Assembly: GCA_964626405.1 (NCBI GenBank)
Contig: CAZVFE010000028.1
Coordinates: 1 to 22,094 of the forward strand
Reading direction: 5' to 3'
From: CAZVFE01 sp964626405
GTDB lineage: Bacteria > Bacteroidota > Bacteroidia > Cytophagales > Spirosomataceae
DNA length: 22,094 nt
Part shown: positions 15,752-22,094 of the stretch, piece after piece
Position numbering within the stretch: the first letter of the stretch is position 1
Layout of the letters: each line of letters opens with the position of its first letter
Position numbers and translations under genes: made by a program
The notes under the pieces: generated by a model
Told to the model about the DNA's origin: nothing
What the model saw: only the letters and a program-made list of their open reading frames with translations
Databases searched by the model: none

Positions 15752-16646
15752 TATTTTCATATTGTTTTATCCAAGAAAAATGCTCTTCACAAACTTGAAG
15801 GGCATTTTTTTGTATAAATTCTACAAAAGCTTTAGAAGCCGGAGTTAATTTTCGACCCTTTAACCAAACTAATTTCCATTGTGTTTTTATGGGTAATTTT
15901 TTGGTAGGAATAATCCGTAATGAACCCTCCAAAATCTCATGTTTTATACCAACTATAGGCAATATAGATACCCCTAATCCTGCCAAAACAGCTTGCTTCA
16001 CCGCCTCATTGGAAGTCAATTCTAGCTTCTTCCGATTTTTCATCTTGTCTTTAGAAAAATAATCAGACATAATTTTTCTCGTTACGGAACCTTCCTCCCG
16101 AAAAATATAATGATCTGATCCCTTGATCTTACTAGGACCTACCAAATAAAGATAATTTTCCAATAAATCTATATATTCCAAATCCAAATCATCCGGCATT
16201 ATCGATATTACGGCAAAATCGATTTCGTGCTTTTTTAAACTATTTAATACCTGAGACCTATTGGTGATGTCTAATACTAAATCTATTCCCTCATGGATAG
16301 AGAAAAAATCTTTAATAAAATAAGGTACCAAATATTTTCCCGTAGAGGCAGATGAAATTCGAATCTTCCCCGTCAAGATCCCCTCATATTCCTTGGTTTT
16401 AAATTTTAAATTCTCTAAATCCTCCATCACTTTCTGGGCCATTTCTGCTATTTCATAACCAAAATCTGTAATATGTAATCTACGTCTGTATAATTCTGTC
16501 AGAGGTATACTAAATTGATCTTGGAAATTTTTTAATTGAATTGAAACCGAAGGCTGTGTCATATTCAATTCCTGTGAGGCTTGTGTAATACTCTGAAATT
16601 CAACGATTTTCAAATAAACTCTTAGCTGATGGATAGTATAGTTCAT
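15744..16646 (-). CDS. LysR-family regulator, CbbR/CmpR-like
   Basis: This 300-residue DNA-binding regulator has an N-terminal winged helix-turn-helix (1-60; LRVYLKIVEFQSITQASQEL then MTQPSVSIQL) and an effector-binding domain (about 90-295). The segment LTSNEAVKQAVLAGLGVSILP resembles the same region in CbbR and CmpR, the LysR proteins that control carbon-fixation and inorganic-carbon uptake genes. It is divergent from dabBA across an 81-bp gap with a T-N11-A box, so control of dabBA is the likely role. The effector is unknown. Its 3' end overlaps the copZ-like gene by 8 bp and contains that operon's terminator hairpin. Confidence 0.92.
   Translation of the reverse strand: MNYTIHQLRVYLKIVEFQSITQASQELNMTQPSVSIQLKNFQDQFSIPLTELYRRRLHITDFGYEIAEMAQKVMEDLENLKFKTKEYEGILTGKIRISSASTGKYLVPYFIKDFFSIHEGIDLVLDITNRSQVLNSLKKHEIDFAVISIMPDDLDLEYIDLLENYLYLVGPSKIKGSDHYIFREEGSVTRKIMSDYFSKDKMKNRKKLELTSNEAVKQAVLAGLGVSILPIVGIKHEILEGSLRIIPTKKLPIKTQWKLVWLKGRKLTPASKAFVEFIQKNALQVCEEHFSWIKQYENIS
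15776..15809 (+). terminator. Intrinsic terminator of copA-copZ, inside the 3' end of lysR
   Basis: A 14-bp stem (15776-15789 with 15796-15809, one G-T pair) has a 6-nt loop and a run of seven T from 15805. It starts 24 bp after the copZ-like stop. The arms include ATGCTCTTCA and TGAAGGGCAT. Because the stem is flanked by A5 and T7, it is potentially bidirectional, yet on the minus strand it lies within the last 22 codons of lysR. Confidence 0.8.
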
Positions 16647-16655
16647 AAAATAAGA

Positions 16656-16670
16656 CTATGATTGTAATAG
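16656..16670. promoter_or_regulatory. Candidate LysR-binding box (CTAT-N7-ATAG)
   Basis: CTAT (16656-16659) and ATAG (16667-16670) form an interrupted palindrome enclosing TAT-N7-ATA, the T-N11-A layout of LysR-type sites. It is 10 bp from the lysR start. Its centre is about 55 bp upstream of the transcription start predicted from the dab -7 element, near the usual recognition position. Confidence 0.55.
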
Positions 16671-16704
16671 TAAATATAAATAAAAATATATGAATTCTAA
16701 CTTT

Positions 16705-16712
16705 TAAATTTG
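16705..16712 (+). promoter_or_regulatory. -7 element of the dabBA operon
   Basis: TAAATTTG matches TAnnTTTG fully, 15 bp before the dabB ATG. No TTG is found at the -33 spacing, as expected of a promoter that needs an activator. Confidence 0.6.
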
Positions 16713-16727
16713 TAAAAAAAACAAAGC

Positions 16728-17933
16728 ATGAGCCCAACCTTTTCTTTTCAAAAAATTCAATCCGTTTTTCTTTTAGACAATCTAAGCATTCTTACTTTCA
16801 TCATGGTGGCTATTATCGGTACCGTGGTTATTCGTTTTAGTAAGAATTATCTGGATGGCGAAAAATTTAAAACGAAATTTTTACAAAATTTAGTATTAAC
16901 CCTAAGTTCAATTAGTCTATTTCTAATTTCAGGCGATCTAATTATTCTTTGGATTGCTTGGGTGAGTACCAGTTTGTTCCTTCATCAATTACTTATCCAT
17001 TACCCGGATCGTCCTAAGGCCCAAGCAGCAGCAAAAAATAAATATATATTGGCAAGAATTGGAGATGGACTATTATTAATTGCTTTTTATATACTATATG
17101 AAGAATTTCATACAACCAATATCAAAGAAATCCTAGCCTCCTTGGAAATAACAACCAAATATTCAATTCGCCTTGAAATAAGTGGTTTACTTTTAGTTTT
17201 GGCTGCCATCGTCAAATCTGCTCAAATACCTTTCCAGGGATGGCTTTTGGATGTGATGGAGGCACCAACACCAGTTTCTGCTCTATTGCATGCCGGCCTA
17301 ATCAATGCCGGACCATTTCTAATAATCCGATTCTCCCATTTAATAGAAAATGGAAATTATAGCTCAATTTTAATCTTAGTTTGGGCCGGAATTTCTGCAA
17401 CCTTAGCAACCATAATTTTTACTACCCAATCAAAACTTAAAACGGGTCTTGCCTATTCAAGTATTGCCCATATGGGCTTTTCCCTATTCCTTACCGGAAT
17501 GGGCTTCTATTCAGCAGCATTATTACATATTATTTCCCATTCATTCTACAAGGCCTATTCCTTTCTTTCCTCAGGTAATACAATTGCCAAAGCAAAAGCT
17601 TTTAATTCAAATGAGTGGTCAAGATCCATGGAAAAATTAATTACAAAATATTCAACTCTTTCCTTTGGAATAATTATCCAAAGAATATTAATCCTTATCC
17701 TTATTTTTCTTGGCTTGGAATATGGAATAAAATATCTAATGAATACTAAAATAGATTCAATTCTTCCATTAATTTACCTATATGCCGGATTAATCTCCTT
17801 CTACTTCCTGAAAATTATTCTTCTAAAAAATAATTTCCTATTAAATAACCAATGGATTTATCGTTTTGGAATTCACGTTAGAAACGGATTCTATTTTTCA
17901 CAAATCTTTAGAAATATCTTCAAAATCAACTAA
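16728..17933 (+). CDS. dabB: DabB, proton-conducting membrane subunit of inorganic-carbon pump (short form)
   Basis: This is the 401-residue inner-membrane partner of DabA, from the NuoL/MrpA proton-channel family. DabB is thought to couple cation flow to CO2 hydration or bicarbonate build-up by DabA. Visible features: WIAWVSTSLFLHQLL (75-89), Lys163 in AAIVKSAQIPFQGWL, Glu178 and His188 in MEAPTPVSALLHAG, the QSKLKTGLAYSSIAHMGF stretch (234-251), and HIISHSFYKAYSFLSSG (267-283). The C-terminal YRFGIHVRNGFYFSQIF resembles the normal DabB ending, so the gene looks complete. Many homologues have about 480 to 560 residues, so this one seems compact. The pairing with dabA one base downstream rules out a role in Complex I. 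Confidence 0.88.
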   Translation: MSPTFSFQKIQSVFLLDNLSILTFIMVAIIGTVVIRFSKNYLDGEKFKTKFLQNLVLTLSSISLFLISGDLIILWIAWVSTSLFLHQLLIHYPDRPKAQAAAKNKYILARIGDGLLLIAFYILYEEFHTTNIKEILASLEITTKYSIRLEISGLLLVLAAIVKSAQIPFQGWLLDVMEAPTPVSALLHAGLINAGPFLIIRFSHLIENGNYSSILILVWAGISATLATIIFTTQSKLKTGLAYSSIAHMGFSLFLTGMGFYSAALLHIISHSFYKAYSFLSSGNTIAKAKAFNSNEWSRSMEKLITKYSTLSFGIIIQRILILILIFLGLEYGIKYLMNTKIDSILPLIYLYAGLISFYFLKIILLKNNFLLNNQWIYRFGIHVRNGFYFSQIFRNIFKIN

Positions 17934-17934
17934 A

Positions 17935-20286
17935 ATGAATCATCTGAACTATCATTCTTTTATTTCCTCAGCTTGCTCAAAAATAGCACCTTCTTGGCCC
18001 TTAAAGAACATGATCGCAGTGAATCCTTTCTTAGGCCTGAGCAATTATTCCTTCGATGAGGCATCGAAAATCTTAATGGAAAGAGGAGATTTCCATACTA
18101 CCATGCCCCTTTCTTTTTATATCGAAAAATATTCTAATGGAAAGATTAATGAAAAAATTTTACAAGAATCAATCGGTAAAAATAATTCCCTAGAAGAATT
18201 TATTGAGGAGGCAAAATCTTATTTAATTTCTGGGGAAGATAGAATCGATTACCATCGTCCAACAATTGGCTTAATAGATCTAGCAGAAGGAATTTCAGGT
18301 AAAAAAATAAACGATTTTATCATAGAAAAATTAGCAAACTTTGCTGCTGCATATTTTGATGAAAACCAAGCTTTATGGCAAACAGCTGATAAATCCAAAA
18401 ACCTTTATTCTTCCTGGAAATTAGAATCAAAAATTGATCGTTCCTACGAATTATTTGGAATGAAAGATTTTAATTTCTTCCTTTCCGTATTGCCCGAAGA
18501 TCCCAATAAAATAAGGGATTTTATATTGAATAAATTAGATATTTCAGAAAATAACCTTGATGCCTATTTACATGGACTTCTTCTTAAAATTTCAGGTTGG
18601 GGGTCCTATATTGCTGGAATCGATTATCAAAATAAATTGGAAGGAAAACAATCCAACAACCTTGAAAATTTCCTAACAATCCTATTGACGATTGAGTTTT
18701 ATTTTTACCAGCATTATTCCTCTAAAATTTTACAGGAAAAATGGATAACTCATAAAAATAAAAGATTCCATATTCCTGCTGAAAAGCAAAGAGAATTGGA
18801 GATTAAACTTTGTTTTCAGGAGGCAATGGACAAAGAAAATCAATCTAAATTAGAAGAATTACTGATCCATTCAAATTCAGAAAAAGAGAATAATCTGGAA
18901 AAAACAGGAAAATATCAGGCAGTATTTTGTATTGATGTTCGTTCTGAAATTTATAGAAGAAATTTAGAGAGAACCAATCCAGATTTTGAAACCCTAGGAT
19001 TTGCAGGATTTTTCGGATTCCCCGTAAAATTCACTCCTCATGGAAAAGATCAAGGGATTAATCAATGTCCGGCTCTTATCGCACCTCCTATCCATGTCAA
19101 GGAAAAAAAGAGCGATTCAAATCAAAAAACTAACCAATATCACCAAAAATGGGCTCTTTGGAATAGTTTTAAATCAGGAGCATTTTCCTCCTTCGGATTT
19201 GTCAGCATGGCAGGAATTTCCTTTCTTCCTGAATTAATTAAAAACAGCTTTGGACTGAATAAAAAAGAATTAAAATCGCCTACCCCCCAAATTGATTTAA
19301 GTGATTTAAGTATTGAAAATAAAGTAGAATTAGCCTATAATGCACTAAATGCGATGGGTCTAAAAAATAGATTAGGAAAAATTGTGTTAATTGTAGGACA
19401 TGGTTCCTCATCTACGAATAATCCTCAGGCCTCAGGATTAGACTGTGGCGCTTGCGGAGGAAATTCAGGAACTATCAATGCTTTAATTGCTGAAAATATT
19501 TTAAATGATTTAGAAATTAGGACTGGTTTGAAGAAGAAAGGCTGCAATATCCCAAAAAGTACTGTTTTCCTAGCTGCCTTACATAATACAACCCTTGATA
19601 CCATAGAAATATTCCATCCTGAATTACTTGTGGCAGAAGACCGTTATTTAATCCTTTCGAATTTAGAAAAAGCATCTAAATGGACAGCGGAGGAAAGAAT
19701 TAAAAAATTCGACCTAAAAGAAAAAAATCTTGTAAAAAGGGCCTTGAATTGGTCTGAAATTCGTCCGGAATGGGGACTTGCTGGATGCCATTCCTTTATA
19801 ATAGGACCAAGAGAGTGGACAAAAAACCTATCTTTAAACGGTCAAAGTTTTCTTCATAATTATGATTGGAGAAAAGATGATGAATTTAAGGTTTTGGAAA
19901 CTATTTTAACAGCACCCATGGTAGTAACCTCTTGGATAAATCTCCAATATTTTGGTTCAACAACAGATCCATTACATTTAGGCGCAGGCTCCAAAACATT
20001 ACACAATGTTGTCGGCGGAATTGGGGTAGTTGAGGGTTCTGGAGGAGATTTAAGAATTGGCTTGTCACATCAGTCCGTCCACAATGGAAAAGAATTTGTC
20101 CATCAGCCCCTTAGGCTTCAGGTATTTGTTAAAGCACCCAAAAATGCCATTGAAACAATACTTGATAAACACCCTCAGGTAAGAGAATTGATTGAAAACA
20201 AATGGATTTTCTTAAATATTCTTGATGATTCAAAGGCTGCTAATGAAGTTGAAAATTTGGAAAAGAATTTTGAATACCTATCCTAA
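17935..20286 (+). CDS. dabA: DabA (DUF2309), zinc-containing inorganic-carbon accumulation subunit
   Basis: The 783-residue product belongs to DUF2309/DabA, the carbonic-anhydrase-like cytoplasmic subunit that with DabB accumulates bicarbonate. The putative zinc site is intact: Cys332 and Asp334 in FCIDVRSE, His489 in VGHGSSSTNNP, and Cys504 in GLDCGACGG. The spacings C-x-D and His-to-Cys of 15 match those I recall for the characterised Halothiobacillus DabA (C351, D353, H524, C539). The family opening APSWPLKNMIAVNPFLG is at 18-34. I placed the start at ATG 17935, one base after dabB ends; an upstream in-frame ATG at 17866 lies inside dabB and adds no family sequence. Homologues act in autotrophs and, as MpsAB, in heterotrophs such as Staphylococcus. 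Confidence 0.95.
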   Translation: MNHLNYHSFISSACSKIAPSWPLKNMIAVNPFLGLSNYSFDEASKILMERGDFHTTMPLSFYIEKYSNGKINEKILQESIGKNNSLEEFIEEAKSYLISGEDRIDYHRPTIGLIDLAEGISGKKINDFIIEKLANFAAAYFDENQALWQTADKSKNLYSSWKLESKIDRSYELFGMKDFNFFLSVLPEDPNKIRDFILNKLDISENNLDAYLHGLLLKISGWGSYIAGIDYQNKLEGKQSNNLENFLTILLTIEFYFYQHYSSKILQEKWITHKNKRFHIPAEKQRELEIKLCFQEAMDKENQSKLEELLIHSNSEKENNLEKTGKYQAVFCIDVRSEIYRRNLERTNPDFETLGFAGFFGFPVKFTPHGKDQGINQCPALIAPPIHVKEKKSDSNQKTNQYHQKWALWNSFKSGAFSSFGFVSMAGISFLPELIKNSFGLNKKELKSPTPQIDLSDLSIENKVELAYNALNAMGLKNRLGKIVLIVGHGSSSTNNPQASGLDCGACGGNSGTINALIAENILNDLEIRTGLKKKGCNIPKSTVFLAALHNTTLDTIEIFHPELLVAEDRYLILSNLEKASKWTAEERIKKFDLKEKNLVKRALNWSEIRPEWGLAGCHSFIIGPREWTKNLSLNGQSFLHNYDWRKDDEFKVLETILTAPMVVTSWINLQYFGSTTDPLHLGAGSKTLHNVVGGIGVVEGSGGDLRIGLSHQSVHNGKEFVHQPLRLQVFVKAPKNAIETILDKHPQVRELIENKWIFLNILDDSKAANEVENLEKNFEYLS

Positions 20287-20298
20287 ACGGATTACAAA

Positions 20299-21564
20299 TT
20301 AACGCTGAATGACTAATGGTCGGGTGAATTCTTTCATCTGGCCATTAATTTTATATCGAACAAAAATTCCGTATAAACCTGATTTTAAATATGTCCCACC
20401 AAATTTTCCATCCCATTTGAAATTGGTTTCGGAAGATTCAAAAATCATTTTTCCTTGAAGATCAAAAATTTGAATTTTAAAATCATTGATAAAATCCAAT
20501 ACTTCAATATAAAAATCATCATTTATGCCGTCTTCATTCGGAGAAAAAATTTCTGGCAATAAAATCTCATCTAATGTTTCACTAACTCTTATACCCTTTA
20601 ATTCATATACTTCCTTGGCTGTACAACCTTTTTTTGTTCGAATATTTAAAGTATAAATAATGTCCTTTTTAAATTGATGAATTACTTGCGCATTAAGATA
20701 AGAATCTAATCCAATTTCAGGTTTCCAATCATAAAAATAATCTCCTTTGTTTTGAGCTTCCAATTGAATTTCCTCATTAAAAGGAATATTCTCCCTTAGA
20801 ATCAAGGTATCCTTGGGTATTTCAATCCGATAATAACTTAAATCTAGCTGCTTCGTAACCTTTTTCCCATCATCAAAAAGGATCTCCACCCCTACTTTGT
20901 CAATCAATTTATCCGTAATTTTTATAATTTCAGTTGAATCTCCAGTTGTCCATAAAATACGTTTTACCTTTGCATTCTTCGTTTTTTCAAATATAAAATC
21001 TGATTCAATCAAAGCAAAAGCCAATTTATCGTCTCCTTCATCACACCATAAATCTAAATCTTCTGGATAACAACCCTGAACCGTATATTTACCTGGATTA
21101 TTATTTTCATAATTATTGGGCTCTCCAATTTTTTTAGCCCAGGCTGTAAAACCTCTTTCAGCACCCGACATCCAATAAAAACCACCATCTGCACTTAAGG
21201 GTTCATTGTAATCTGGGGCAGTTGGGTCTTGCAAATAGCCTATCCAATGTTCTGTAGGTAGAATCTGCCTAATTTGATGGTTGATAACCTCATCATTACA
21301 GGTAGCCAAATATCCTCTCAAATCATCCGCAATTCTTTTGGCATCCAAAAAACTAACTTTATTTATACTCTTGTAATAATGCTTTCCTTTATGTGTCCGC
21401 CACTCCTCCCAATCTAATCTATTTACCTCATTTCCTTCAAATTCTAGCCTTAGATCAAAACTCGGATCATCACAATCTGGACGTTTATCTATAACAATCA
21501 CCTGGGCTAATACCGAATTAAGGAGGAATAATTTCAAGAAAAATAAAGTAATAAAAATCCTCAT
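20299..21564 (-). CDS. Secreted C-type-lectin-fold protein with T9SS C-terminal domain
   Basis: The 421-residue product has a signal peptide (1-20, ending SVLA). A C-type lectin-like domain spans about 55-190: HYYKSINKVSFLDAKRIADD (62-81), WIGYLQDP (107-114), FYWMSGAERGFTAWAKKIGEPNN (129-151), and DLWCDEGDDKLAFALIE. The EPN motif at 148-150 is the calcium-site signature of mannose/fucose-type lectins. Residues 336-421 form a gliding-motility-associated C-terminal domain (LPEIFSPNEDGINDDFY opening, GLYGIFVRY near the end), the sorting signal for type IX secretion. The protein should therefore be exported and may bind glycan at the cell surface. It faces the PorP/SprF-like gene across 46 bp. 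The ligand is inference. Confidence 0.88.
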   Translation of the reverse strand: MRIFITLFFLKLFLLNSVLAQVIVIDKRPDCDDPSFDLRLEFEGNEVNRLDWEEWRTHKGKHYYKSINKVSFLDAKRIADDLRGYLATCNDEVINHQIRQILPTEHWIGYLQDPTAPDYNEPLSADGGFYWMSGAERGFTAWAKKIGEPNNYENNNPGKYTVQGCYPEDLDLWCDEGDDKLAFALIESDFIFEKTKNAKVKRILWTTGDSTEIIKITDKLIDKVGVEILFDDGKKVTKQLDLSYYRIEIPKDTLILRENIPFNEEIQLEAQNKGDYFYDWKPEIGLDSYLNAQVIHQFKKDIIYTLNIRTKKGCTAKEVYELKGIRVSETLDEILLPEIFSPNEDGINDDFYIEVLDFINDFKIQIFDLQGKMIFESSETNFKWDGKFGGTYLKSGLYGIFVRYKINGQMKEFTRPLVIQR

Positions 21565-21580
21565 TTATAAAATTTTATAT

Positions 21581-21588
21581 CAAAATTA
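21581..21588 (-). promoter_or_regulatory. -7 element of the lectin-like T9SS gene
   Basis: The minus strand reads TAATTTTG, a full TAnnTTTG match, 16 bp upstream of the ATG at 21564. On the plus strand the overlapping TAGATTTA (21587-21594) is a one-mismatch candidate for the PorP/SprF-like gene. Confidence 0.5.
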
Positions 21589-21610
21589 GATTTAAATTGT
21601 TTAGTAAGAT

Positions 21611-22094
21611 ATGAAATTTATAACCAAATACATTTTGGTATTGTTTGGAATCCTGAATCTAAATTATTTTGGTTTAGCTCAAACTCCTGCTATTTCCCAA
21701 TTATTTTCTACTCCAAACTATCTTTCCCCTGCTTTTGCTGGAATTTATCAAAAAAATGATATTAATATTCTTTATAGAAATCAATGGCCAAATTCTCCGA
21801 TAAATTATGAATTCAATTCTATCAATATCAACCTACCAATTGAAATTTACCAATCTGGACTTAATCTAAATTTATTTTCGGATAGGCAGGCAAACTTTAT
21901 TGAAACAATTAATTTTGGGGGACAATATTCCTATCAATTAAATCTAAATAAATTCACTAAACTTTCAAGTGGGATAGGCATCAATTCTCGCTTTATAAAT
22001 TTCAACACCAATTCATTATTATCCCCTAGCCAGGTTACGAATATTGCAAATAATACAGGCATTTTTGTTTCAGACCCAATTTCATTACAAAGTC
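21611..22094 (+). CDS. PorP/SprF-family outer-membrane protein (3' end outside window)
   Basis: The frame starts at ATG 21611 and stays open to the window end (161 codons). The N-terminus is a signal peptide (MKFITKYILVLFGILNLNYF, ending at LAQ). The family signature follows: AISQLFSTPNYLSPAFAG then ILYRNQWP. These match PorP/SprF proteins, which help anchor T9SS cargo carrying gliding-motility-type C-terminal domains. The neighbouring divergent gene encodes just such a cargo, so the two probably work together. The barrel strands beyond residue 161 are not visible. Confidence 0.88.
   Translation, partial: MKFITKYILVLFGILNLNYFGLAQTPAISQLFSTPNYLSPAFAGIYQKNDINILYRNQWPNSPINYEFNSININLPIEIYQSGLNLNLFSDRQANFIETINFGGQYSYQLNLNKFTKLSSGIGINSRFINFNTNSLLSPSQVTNIANNTGIFVSDPISLQS

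Noticed and set aside
16728..17933. Complex I NuoL or Mrp antiporter subunit
   Set aside because: No other nuo or mrp genes are present, and the partner is DUF2309, which defines DabB.
17866..17934. Upstream start for dabA inside dabB
   Set aside because: The added residues show no family similarity, and ATG 17935 directly follows the dabB stop.

Overview
The window comes from a low-GC member of the Bacteroidota, probably a free-living, possibly marine, Cytophagales- or Flavobacteriia-type heterotroph. The taxon is inferred from several signs: the -7 promoter motif TAnnTTTG, near absence of Shine-Dalgarno sequences, lipoproteins with short lipoboxes, a T9SS-type gliding-motility C-terminal domain, a PorP/SprF-like protein, and the short Bacteroidota form of AMP nucleosidase. 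Genes are densely packed. Four of the five convergent gene pairs overlap by 4 or 8 bp at their stop codons. I see no rRNA, tRNA, CRISPR array, insertion sequence or phage gene.

Region 1 (1-5807) holds the tail of an unknown gene, a bidirectional terminator, a two-repeat lipoprotein, and a mixed sugar-related set: a secreted GH29 alpha-L-fucosidase, a PhyH-type Fe(II)/2-oxoglutarate oxygenase, a YiaK-like 2,3-diketo-L-gulonate reductase, and an exported Sde182/DUF1593 nucleoside-hydrolase-like protein. Three exact 10-bp repeats with a 23-bp period precede the yiaK-like gene. There is no SusC/SusD pair, so this is not a standard polysaccharide utilisation locus.

Region 2 (5953-11646) holds AMP nucleosidase, a PiT-related membrane protein, a tight pxpABC operon that converts 5-oxoproline to glutamate with ATP, and a GH30 lipoprotein likely to be an endo-beta-1,6-galactanase or relative. 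pxpC is preceded by an almost perfect Shine-Dalgarno sequence, which is unusual for this phylum.

Region 3 (11684-20286) is the most interesting part. It has a SulP anion transporter with a STAS domain, a copper-export pair (CopA P-type ATPase plus a CopZ-like protein), and a LysR regulator divergent from dabB-dabA. DabAB is an energy-coupled inorganic-carbon accumulation system. DabA keeps the Cys/Asp/His/Cys zinc-site pattern, while DabB is unusually short. The lysR-dabB gap has a T-N11-A box placed upstream of a -7 element that lacks a -33 element, which suggests LysR-activated carbon uptake in a heterotroph. SulP may add a second bicarbonate or sulfate route.

Region 4 (20299-22094) holds a secreted C-type-lectin-fold protein with an EPN sugar-binding motif and a T9SS sorting domain. 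It is divergent from a PorP/SprF-like outer-membrane protein that is cut by the window end.
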